6,091 nucleotides of DNA. Source: an uncultured Clostridia bacterium (lineage in GTDB: Bacteria > Bacillota > Clostridia > Oscillospirales > Ruminococcaceae). The stretch lies in assembly GCA_945931735.1 (NCBI GenBank), contig CAMEPN010000127.1, forward strand, positions 1 to 6,091, given 5' to 3'. Shown piece by piece: positions 1 through 6,091 of the stretch (the stretch's first letter is position 1; every line of letters begins with the position of its first letter). A program made the position numbers and the translations under genes. Below the pieces are notes generated by a model, which worked only from the letters and a program-made list of their open reading frames with translations, had not been told where the DNA came from and did not search any database.

Positions 1-1767
1 GAGAACATGGACGATTATGTTTTCGGCGAGGGCAGCAAGGGACAGGCAGCCGCAATTCTGACCGAGCTTGAGATGTTTTCCGTGCTGAAAAAGCTGTCGC
101 TGGATAAGGAGGCGCCCGCTGTCCTTTCGGATAATTCGGCGGCAAAGGCTGCGCCGGCGGAAAAAGCAGAGCCTGTCGCCGCGCCTGTTTCTGATAATGA
201 GGAATACGACGCGGACGCGCTGAATGTCCTGCTGATAAACGGGGAGATAGCTGTTTTCGGGGGCGGGGAGCGGCTTGACGGCGATTTGGGGGCAATCCTC
301 GCAAACGGCGAGCCGAAGCACACCGACAACGCAATGGCGCTGTACAGCCTGTGCCTTAAAAACGGGCTGACGCTGAACAACGTGACGTTCGACGCGACGC
401 TTGCTGCGTATCTTCTGAATGTCAATTCGGGGAACTATGCAATGGAGCGCGTCTGCGCGGAATACGGGGTGATGTTCGACCCCGCCGCGCCGCTTCACGG
501 TATCTCCGCGCTTAACAGAAAGCTTTTCGGGGAGATATGCGCGCAGGGTATGCTGAAAGTACTGCGGGAGATCGAGATACCGCTCGCGGAGGTGCTGTCC
601 TCGATGGAGCTGGACGGTATCGCTATGGACATGGACGCGCTGCATGAGTTCGGGGAGAAACTCCTGCCCGAAACGGAGCGGTTACAGTACGAGATACACG
701 CTCTTTCGGGGCATAAGTTCAACATAGGAAGCCCGAAGCAGCTAAGCACGGTGCTTTTCGAGGAGCTTGGGCTGCCCGCGGGGAAGAAGCGCAGCACGGG
801 CTACTCCACCGACGCGGAAACGCTGGAGGGCATTGCGGACAAGCACCCTATCGTCCCGCTGATAATCGAATACCGCACGCTTACCAAGCTGTACAACACC
901 TATGTCAAGGGGCTGGAGGGGTGCGTTTCCGAGGACGGGCGTATGCACACGACGTTCAAGCAGACGGACACCCGCACGGGGCGAATTTCCTCTGCCGAGC
1001 CGAATATACAGAATATCCCCGTAAGGACGGAGATAGGCAGGAATTTCAGAAAATTCTTCACGGCGGGAGAGGGCAAGCTGCTTGTCGACGCGGATTACAG
1101 CCAGATAGAGCTGCGCGTACTCGCGTCGCTTGCGGACGACAAGGTGATGATAGAAACGTTCCGCGAGAACAGGGATATCCATGCGGAAACTGCCGCGAGC
1201 GTTTTCGGGCAGCCGATAGAGTGGGTGGACGCGGATATGCGCCGCAAGGCAAAGGCGGTCAATTTCGGCATTGTCTACGGGATAGGAGCGTTTTCCCTCG
1301 CAAAGGACATCGGCACGAGCGTTAAGGAAGCGAAGGAGTATATCGACGGCTATTTGCAGCATTTTTCGGGCGTGCGCGCGTACATGGAGCGCGTTACAAA
1401 GAGCGCCGAGCGGGACGGCTACGCGGTCACGCTTTTCGGGCGCAGAAGATTTATCCCCGAGATACTGGCTGCAAACAAGACGGTTAAAGCGCTGGGAAAG
1501 CGCATTGCGATGAACACGCCGATACAGGGAACTGCCGCGGACATAATAAAGACGGCGATGATAAAGGTATACCGCAGGCTGAAGCGGGAGCTGCCCGAGG
1601 CGCGGCTTATATTGCAGGTCCACGACGAGCTTATCGTGGAAGCGCCGGAGGGGCTTGCGGAAAAGGCGGCGGCGATACTCACCGAGGAAATGCAGGGCGC
1701 AGTAAAGCTTGCTGTCCCGCTTACCGCCGAGGCGAAAACGGGGAAGACATGGTTTGACGCGCACTGA
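1..1767 (+). CDS. polA: DNA polymerase I, 3' part (5' end outside window)
   Basis: This is the C-terminal 588 codons of DNA polymerase I, which fills gaps during excision repair and Okazaki-fragment maturation. The frame is open to base 1, so the true start and the 5'-nuclease domain lie upstream; the ATG at 7 is internal. Counting from that ATG, residues 1-35 look like the end of the 5'-nuclease region, about 65-175 are a shrunken 3'-5' exonuclease-like domain, and about 190-586 are the polymerase domain. Motif A is DYSQIELR, with catalytic Asp363 and Glu368. The O-helix runs from Arg412 through Lys416 and Phe420 to Tyr424; the Phe matches E. coli F762. Motif C is QVHDE, with His539, Asp540 and Glu541. 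The protein ends in a typical TGKTWFDAH tail. The exonuclease domain has no DxE motif I and no motif III, so proofreading is probably absent. The PHP gene follows after 37 bp. Confidence 0.97.
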   Translation, partial: ENMDDYVFGEGSKGQAAAILTELEMFSVLKKLSLDKEAPAVLSDNSAAKAAPAEKAEPVAAPVSDNEEYDADALNVLLINGEIAVFGGGERLDGDLGAILANGEPKHTDNAMALYSLCLKNGLTLNNVTFDATLAAYLLNVNSGNYAMERVCAEYGVMFDPAAPLHGISALNRKLFGEICAQGMLKVLREIEIPLAEVLSSMELDGIAMDMDALHEFGEKLLPETERLQYEIHALSGHKFNIGSPKQLSTVLFEELGLPAGKKRSTGYSTDAETLEGIADKHPIVPLIIEYRTLTKLYNTYVKGLEGCVSEDGRMHTTFKQTDTRTGRISSAEPNIQNIPVRTEIGRNFRKFFTAGEGKLLVDADYSQIELRVLASLADDKVMIETFRENRDIHAETAASVFGQPIEWVDADMRRKAKAVNFGIVYGIGAFSLAKDIGTSVKEAKEYIDGYLQHFSGVRAYMERVTKSAERDGYAVTLFGRRRFIPEILAANKTVKALGKRIAMNTPIQGTAADIIKTAMIKVYRRLKRELPEARLILQVHDELIVEAPEGLAEKAAAILTEEMQGAVKLAVPLTAEAKTGKTWFDAH

Positions 1768-1804
1768 CGCAGAACAAAGGACAAGAGAAAGGTAGAACAA
1801 AAAA

Positions 1805-2497
1805 ATGTACAAATACGAAACGCATCTTCACACAAGGGAGGGGAGCGCCTGCTCGAGCGCTCCTGCCGACGAAATGGCAAAGGCGCACAAGGCGGCGGGC
1901 TACGACGGCATTTTCGTCACCAACCACTTCTTCAACGGCAACACGTCCGTCCCGCGCGACCTGCCGTGGAACGAGCGTGTAGACCAATACTGCCGCGGCT
2001 ACGAGATAGCGAAGGAAACGGGCGACAGGATCGGGCTTAAGGTTTTTTTCGGGGTGGAATTCTGCGTTTACAGCTCGGATTTCCTCATTTACGGCATTGA
2101 CAAGGACTGGATAAAGGCGAACGAGAAGCTGCTCATGCACTCAGACGAGCGGGAGCTGTTCCGCACTGTCCGCGCGTTCGGCGGCTTCATCGTTCACGCG
2201 CACCCGTTCCGCGGCGACCCCTATATCCACCACATCAGCCTTTACCCCGACGACATTGACGCGGTAGAGGTAATAAACGCGAGCCACAACCCGAACAACT
2301 TCTACAACCGCCGCGCGGACATCTATGCAGATATGTACGGTCTGCCGAAAACGGGCGGGTCCGACTCCCACCACCTTGACAAGCTTTTCGGCGGCGGCAT
2401 TTCGGTGCCCGAGCCGATAAACTCTCCCGATGACTATTTAAGGCAGATAAGAAACGGCACAGTAGTGCCGCTGGAGAGGAAGCTGCCGTTGATTTAA
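1805..2497 (+). CDS. Stand-alone PHP-domain phosphoesterase
   Basis: This 230-aa protein has the metal-ligand pattern of the PHP (polymerase and histidinol phosphatase) superfamily: HLHT (His7, His9), TNH (His41), GVEF (Glu85), HAHPF (His131, His133) and GSDSHH (Asp187, His189). Such a set normally binds two or three metal ions and hydrolyses a phosphoester. It is a single domain with no polymerase fused to it and no signal peptide or membrane segment, so it should be cytosolic. The size fits small PHP proteins of the YcdX/TrpH type, but the substrate cannot be told from sequence; a sugar phosphate, nucleotide or nucleic-acid end are all possible. The ATG at 1805 has a purine-rich stretch (GAAAGG, 1787-1792) about 12 nt upstream. 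The 37-bp gap after polA has no visible terminator, which suggests co-transcription. The stop codon overlaps the base of a hairpin terminator. Confidence 0.85.
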   Translation: MYKYETHLHTREGSACSSAPADEMAKAHKAAGYDGIFVTNHFFNGNTSVPRDLPWNERVDQYCRGYEIAKETGDRIGLKVFFGVEFCVYSSDFLIYGIDKDWIKANEKLLMHSDERELFRTVRAFGGFIVHAHPFRGDPYIHHISLYPDDIDAVEVINASHNPNNFYNRRADIYADMYGLPKTGGSDSHHLDKLFGGGISVPEPINSPDDYLRQIRNGTVVPLERKLPLI

Positions 2498-2526
2498 AGG
2501 GGATAATTTCCATTTTGACCCCTTTT
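2496..2526 (+). terminator. Probable terminator of the polA-PHP unit
   Basis: AAAGGGG (2496-2502) pairs with CCCCTTT (2519-2525) across a 16-nt loop. The left arm starts inside the PHP stop codon. A short T run (2523-2526) and a T-rich stretch follow. The large loop and interrupted T tract make it a moderate rather than strong intrinsic terminator. Confidence 0.5.
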
Positions 2527-2553
2527 GCTTTGTATTTGGTGTGTTTATTGCTG

Positions 2554-2612
2554 TTTCTTTGTTAAATTGAATTTCTTGTGTGACAACACGACAAATTCAA
2601 TTTGACAAGAAA
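2554..2612. repeat. Long local hairpin (palindrome)
   Basis: Bases 2561-2574 pair with 2593-2606 over 14 positions with one T/G mismatch (G-U in RNA). An inner stem GTGT (2578-2581) / ACAC (2586-2589) closes a GACA loop. TTTC (2554-2557) can pair with GAAA (2609-2612) if one T is bulged. The left strand is the same segment that forms the left arm of the 2543-2690 inverted repeat, so the two folds exclude each other. Neither strand has a good T tract after it, so it is not an obvious terminator. Confidence 0.6.
2580..2612 (+). repeat. Direct repeat, copy 1 of 2
   Basis: This 33-nt stretch starts GTGACAACAC and contains AAATTCAATTTGACA. It matches 2647-2679 at about 26 of 32 aligned positions with one single-base gap; the two copies start 67 bp apart. 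Confidence 0.65.
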
Positions 2613-2646
2613 AGTAGTTTCAAGGCAGAGCCTAAAATCCCCCCAA

Positions 2647-2679
2647 GTGACAATACAAAAATTCAATTTAACAGATAAA
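2647..2679 (+). repeat. Direct repeat, copy 2 of 2
   Basis: This stretch starts GTGACAATAC and contains AAATTCAATTTAACA. It pairs with the copy at 2580-2612 and also forms most of the right arm of the larger inverted repeat. Confidence 0.65.
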
Positions 2680-2706
2680 CAGCGAAAAACCAAACAAATT
2701 CAGATC

Positions 2707-2746
2707 AAAAAGGGGGTAAAGGGGCAGCATTTCCGCCGCCCCTTTA
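2707..2746 (-). terminator. Intrinsic terminator of guaB
   Basis: Read on the minus strand, AAAGGGGCGGC pairs with GCTGCCCCTTT (positions 2745-2735 with 2728-2718) as 11 bp including one G-U pair. The loop is GGAAAT, and an ACCCCC then TTTTT tail ends at 2707. It begins 13 nt past the guaB stop codon. The GC-rich stem and U run make this a good intrinsic terminator. Confidence 0.8.
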
Positions 2747-2758
2747 ATATTATGTTCA

Positions 2759-4368
<1,610 letters not shown>

Positions 4369-4374
4369 GTTATT

Positions 4375-4403
4375 ATTATACCACGAACGTCGCCTTTTTT
4401 CAA
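4375..4403 (-). promoter_or_regulatory. Sigma-A promoter of guaB
   Basis: On the minus strand, TTGAAA (4403-4398) and TATAAT (4380-4375) are separated by exactly 17 bp. The -10 is perfect and the -35 matches 5 of 6 positions. It points at guaB. Confidence 0.85.
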
Positions 4404-4520
4404 CCCTTTTCGCGGCTTGAAGCGCTCATAAAATTACACAAATATATCGCATAATTCTGCCCGTGTTTATGACATTTTAACGCACTTGAAAAAATTTATC
4501 CGAAAATCCCGCTCAGGTTC
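4404..4520. other. AT-rich spacer between divergent promoters
   Basis: This segment separates the guaB and rpe promoters. I see no ORF, no RNA gene and no repeat that fits a known operator. AAAATCCCG at 4503-4511 recurs at 4528-4536, one copy on each side of the rpe -35 box. Confidence 0.5.
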
Positions 4521-4549
4521 TTGACTTAAAATCCCGTTTATTATACAAT
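4521..4549 (+). promoter_or_regulatory. Sigma-A promoter of rpe
   Basis: TTGACT (4521-4526) and TACAAT (4544-4549) are separated by 17 bp. Transcription would begin near 4556, leaving a short leader of about 45-50 nt. TATAAT at 4551-4556 is a better hexamer but would need a 24-bp spacer. Confidence 0.8.
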
Positions 4550-4581
4550 ATATAATATATGGGGTCATTGCGCCCTGTTAT

Positions 4582-4589
4582 GAAAGGGA
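4582..4589 (+). promoter_or_regulatory. Ribosome-binding site of rpe
   Basis: GAAAGGGA is the only Shine-Dalgarno-like stretch before rpe. It ends 9 nt before an in-frame ATA (4599) but 18 nt before the TTG (4608). Its placement is ideal for the ATA codon and too far for the TTG. Confidence 0.55.
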
Positions 4590-4607
4590 CTGATATATAT
4601 AGATACA

Positions 4608-5252
4608 TTGACTTCCGCGTCGCTGCTTGCCTGCGACCTTGCGGATATTTCAAAGGAAACGGCGCGCTGCCGCGAGGCGGGCGTCGACTGGATACATTTC
4701 GACGTGATGGACGGCGTTTTCGTCGACCAGATAACCTACGGCGCGCCTGTCCTCAAATGCGTGAGGGCGGCGACGGATATGTTCCTCGACGCGCACCTCA
4801 TGGTCGAAAAGCCGTTCAAGCAGATAGAATACTTCGCCGACGCGGGCGCAGACCTTTTGGATATCCACATAGAAAGCGACTGCGACATTGCTGCGGCGCT
4901 TAAGCTGATACGCGAGAGGGGCATGAAGTCCGCACTGGCGGTTAAGCCCGCAACTCCCGTTGAGCGCGTCTATGAGTATCTCCCGCTGTGTGACATGGTG
5001 CTCGTTATGACGGTCGAGCCGGGCTACGGAGGGCAGGGCTTTATCCCCGAAACAACGGATAAGGTCGCGGCGCTGCGCAGGTTTGCCGACGAAAACGGCT
5101 TCCCCGCGCTTGATATCGAGGTCGACGGCGGGATAAACGCAAAGACTGCTCCCATAGTAAGGGAAGCGGGCGCGAATGTCCTCGTCGCGGGCACGGGTCT
5201 TTTTAAGGCAGACGACATGGCGGCGGCAAACCGCCTGCTCAAGGGCTTGTAA
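4608..5252 (+). CDS. rpe: Ribulose-phosphate 3-epimerase
   Basis: The product interconverts ribulose 5-phosphate and xylulose 5-phosphate in the pentose phosphate pathway, in the cytosol. It is a 214-aa TIM barrel, close to the usual 215-225. Metal and catalytic residues are all present: His30 and Asp32 in HFDVMDG, His63 in HLMVE, and Asp173 in EVDGGI. VEPGYGGQGF (136-145) is the phosphate-gripping loop. The last phosphate loop reads GTGLF where many homologues have GSAxF. The N terminus TSASLLACD matches the family's first strand. The start is uncertain: there is no in-frame ATG or GTG after the TGA at 4581. TTG at 4608 is the only conventional alternative start, but the Shine-Dalgarno site fits ATA at 4599, which would add three residues (M-D-T). 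It has its own promoter, diverges from guaB and appears monocistronic. Confidence 0.95.
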   Translation: MTSASLLACDLADISKETARCREAGVDWIHFDVMDGVFVDQITYGAPVLKCVRAATDMFLDAHLMVEKPFKQIEYFADAGADLLDIHIESDCDIAAALKLIRERGMKSALAVKPATPVERVYEYLPLCDMVLVMTVEPGYGGQGFIPETTDKVAALRRFADENGFPALDIEVDGGINAKTAPIVREAGANVLVAGTGLFKADDMAAANRLLKGL

Positions 5253-5267
5253 TTTCAGTTTCCGCTC

Positions 5268-5318
5268 TGCTGTGGCGGTGCGGTTTGACAATAAAACCAT
5301 TGCCGCTTGGGAACAGCA
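5268..5318. other. Imperfect hairpin downstream of rpe
   Basis: TGCTGT (5268-5273) pairs with ACAGCA (5313-5318). Inside it, GCGGTG (5275-5280) pairs with TTGCCGC bases including G-U pairs, and GGTTT (5282-5286) pairs with AAACC (5294-5298). It lies between the convergent ends of rpe and the 164-aa gene. Neither strand has a T tract after it, so a terminator role for either gene is possible but weak. Confidence 0.3.
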
Positions 5319-5352
5319 AAGCAGTGATAAATCGGGGAAATGCGCTCCCGCG

Positions 5353-5847
5353 CTACAATATCTTCGCAAGAAGCTCAAGCTCCTCTCCGTGGGCGGTTTC
5401 GCAGAGAAGCTCGGCGGAGCGCGCCGCGAAAAGCTCGGTTATCTCGCTGTATTCGCCGAACTCGCGGCAGATATATTCCGCGCGGAGCGGCGGGTCGCGC
5501 ATTATCGCCCGGTAGCCGCCGTTTTTTCCCGCGTAGACGCGGATATCTCCGCTGAGGTGAAGTCCCGCGGCAACTATCGCGCGGCACCACCCGCCGAGCG
5601 CTTCGCTCCCGCTTATGTCCGCGGCAAACAGCGCGCCCTCCGGGCAGGCTTCTCCGTGCTTTGGCCTTAGGTACATCACGCAGCCTCCGCCCTTGCGGTA
5701 AAGCCGCTCTGCCGAGGATATCTCGTCCCCGTCTGCGTCAAGCTCCTCGGAAAGCTCCCTTATAACCGACGCAAGCTTTTTATCCGAACATTCCTCGGCG
5801 GACAGGCATATCCTGTACACAACGCCGAAAACAGGTTCTATATCCAT
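5353..5847 (-). CDS. Unrecognised 164-aa protein, C terminus MecA-like
   Basis: From the ATG at 5847 the protein is 164 aa, soluble and acidic, with no signal peptide or membrane segment. I do not recognise it firmly. The C-terminal part, about residues 72-164, follows the layout of the MecA adaptor family, whose members deliver substrates to ClpCP. A segment around LGGWCRAIVAAG is followed by a tyrosine-rich hairpin near VYAGKNGGYRAI, then EFGEYSE, then a closing helix ending ELELLAKIL. The N-terminal half is not clearly MecA-like. It has seven cysteines (14, 20, 56, 68, 88, 127 and 149) in no metal-binding arrangement. GGAGGAG (5858-5852) just upstream fixes the start; an in-frame ATG at 5934 would overlap the divergent gene and lacks such a site. 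The codon pattern resembles its neighbours. The adaptor idea is inference from pattern similarity only. Confidence 0.6.
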   Translation of the reverse strand: MDIEPVFGVVYRICLSAEECSDKKLASVIRELSEELDADGDEISSAERLYRKGGGCVMYLRPKHGEACPEGALFAADISGSEALGGWCRAIVAAGLHLSGDIRVYAGKNGGYRAIMRDPPLRAEYICREFGEYSEITELFAARSAELLCETAHGEELELLAKIL

Positions 5848-5851
5848 ATAA

Positions 5852-5858
5852 CTCCTCC
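5852..5858 (-). promoter_or_regulatory. Ribosome-binding site of the 164-aa gene
   Basis: GGAGGAG on the minus strand is a strong Shine-Dalgarno match; its GGAGG core ends 6 nt before the ATG at 5847. It decides that start over the upstream ATG at 5934. Confidence 0.8.
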
Positions 5859-5861
5859 ATT

Positions 5862-5868
5862 GAAAGGA
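5862..5868 (+). promoter_or_regulatory. Ribosome-binding site of the RnfD-like gene
   Basis: GAAAGGA lies 7 nt before the ATG at 5876. It is separated by three bases from the opposite-strand ribosome-binding site of the divergent gene. Confidence 0.75.
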
Positions 5869-5875
5869 ATAACCG

Positions 5876-6091
5876 ATGTCTAACGTTTCCACGCGCTCGC
5901 CCTCGAAGATATATCTCGAACGGCTTGTTTTCATGGCGGCGCTGCTTATCCCCGCCGCGTTCCTGCAAGGAATGCGCGTCGTGCTCGTCGCCGCGCTGAG
6001 CGTCGCATTATGTATGCTGACGGACGCGGTATGCTGCTTTATCAGAAAGCTGCCGTATAATATAAAGGACGCGGCTGTGCCGTTCTGGGGA
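5876..6091 (+). CDS. Membrane protein N terminus, RnfD/NqrB-like (partial)
   Basis: The first 72 codons are present and the frame is open to the window end. After a short polar start (MSNVSTRSPSKIYLERL) come two hydrophobic segments, about residues 18-33 (VFMAALLIPAAFLQG) and 35-55 (RVVLVAALSVALCMLTDAVCC), then a basic stretch and YNIKDAAVPFWG. This order, SPS then a helix, a G-x-R turn, a second helix ending in an acidic residue, then Lys-rich sequence and a (K/N)D(A/L) motif, resembles the start of RnfD/NqrB subunits. Those are membrane, flavin-bearing parts of the ion-pumping ferredoxin:NAD oxidoreductase. The usual DGSAVVTG-like continuation is not seen in what remains, so the family call is tentative. 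GAAAGGA lies 7 nt before the ATG. No promoter is visible in the 28-bp gap, so transcription must start inside the opposite gene. Confidence 0.55.
   Translation, partial: MSNVSTRSPSKIYLERLVFMAALLIPAAFLQGMRVVLVAALSVALCMLTDAVCCFIRKLPYNIKDAAVPFWG

Larger units (their letters stand above)
2543..2690. repeat. Imperfect inverted repeat with 32-bp arms
   Basis: The reverse complement of 2543-2574 aligns with 2659-2690 at 28 of 32 positions; the first 15 bases, AAATTCAATTTAACA, are identical. The centre is 84 nt. Weaker similarity continues outward to CCCCTTTT (2519-2526) on the left and AAAAAGGGGG (2707-2716) on the right, so the symmetric unit may be about 198 bp. It is AT-rich, unlike the genes on both sides, and has no credible ORF. 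It could be a MITE-like element, a decayed insertion or a structured 3' region; the sequence does not decide between them. Confidence 0.7.

Noticed and set aside
742..1812. 356-aa open frame antisense to polA
   Set aside because: polA is unambiguous here; the antisense frame has no family motifs, is Arg/Leu-rich as expected from GC-rich codons read backwards, and overruns the start of the PHP gene.
2543..2690. CRISPR-like array
   Set aside because: There are only three divergent copies, one inverted, with unequal spacing and no cas genes.
4382..4507. PurR boxes in the guaB-rpe spacer
   Set aside because: CGAAC and CCGAAAAT occur at 4382-4389 and 4500-4507, but they are in the same orientation and over 100 bp apart, unlike the close inverted pair of PurR sites.
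4580..4903. Alternative ATG-initiated frame (ATG at 4580) over the start of rpe
   Set aside because: It is a different frame from the conserved Rpe sequence, with Arg/Gly-rich shadow coding and no ribosome-binding site before the ATG.
5848..5934. Longer version of the 164-aa minus-strand gene starting at 5934
   Set aside because: It would overlap the divergent gene's start and lacks a Shine-Dalgarno site, while the ATG at 5847 has GGAGGAG.

Overview
The window looks like chromosomal core DNA of a low-GC-lineage Firmicute with fairly GC-rich codons, most likely a clostridial gut or rumen bacterium of the Oscillospiraceae/Ruminococcus kind. This placement is an inference. It rests on a polA with a degenerate proofreading domain, consensus sigma-A promoters, strong Shine-Dalgarno sites, a possible MecA-type adaptor and a possible Rnf subunit. 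No phage, transposase, CRISPR, tRNA or rRNA genes were seen.

Layout, left to right. (1) 1-1767 (+): the 3' part of polA (DNA polymerase I), open at the left edge. (2) 1805-2497 (+): a stand-alone PHP-domain metal-dependent phosphoesterase, 37 bp downstream of polA and probably co-transcribed with it. (3) 2498-2758: an AT-rich gap between convergent genes. It holds a hairpin terminator at each end and, between them, three related copies of a roughly 30-bp repeat, one inverted. (4) 4231-2759 (-): guaB (IMP dehydrogenase), with a near-consensus promoter and an unusual leader of about 137 nt that carries two tandem, related hairpins. (5) 4232-4607: the divergent guaB/rpe control region, with a sigma-A promoter for each gene. 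(6) 4608-5252 (+): rpe (ribulose-phosphate 3-epimerase), whose start codon is not ATG or GTG. (7) 5847-5353 (-): an unrecognised 164-aa protein whose C-terminal half resembles the MecA adaptor family. (8) 5876 to the right edge (+): the start of a membrane protein resembling RnfD/NqrB, divergent from (7) with only 28 bp between start codons.

The confidently assigned genes are housekeeping: DNA repair and replication (polA), GMP synthesis (guaB) and the pentose phosphate pathway (rpe). The less ordinary content is between the genes: the repeat cluster at 2519-2746, the tandem-hairpin guaB leader, the rpe start region with its Shine-Dalgarno site placed for an ATA codon, and the tight divergent pair at the right end.
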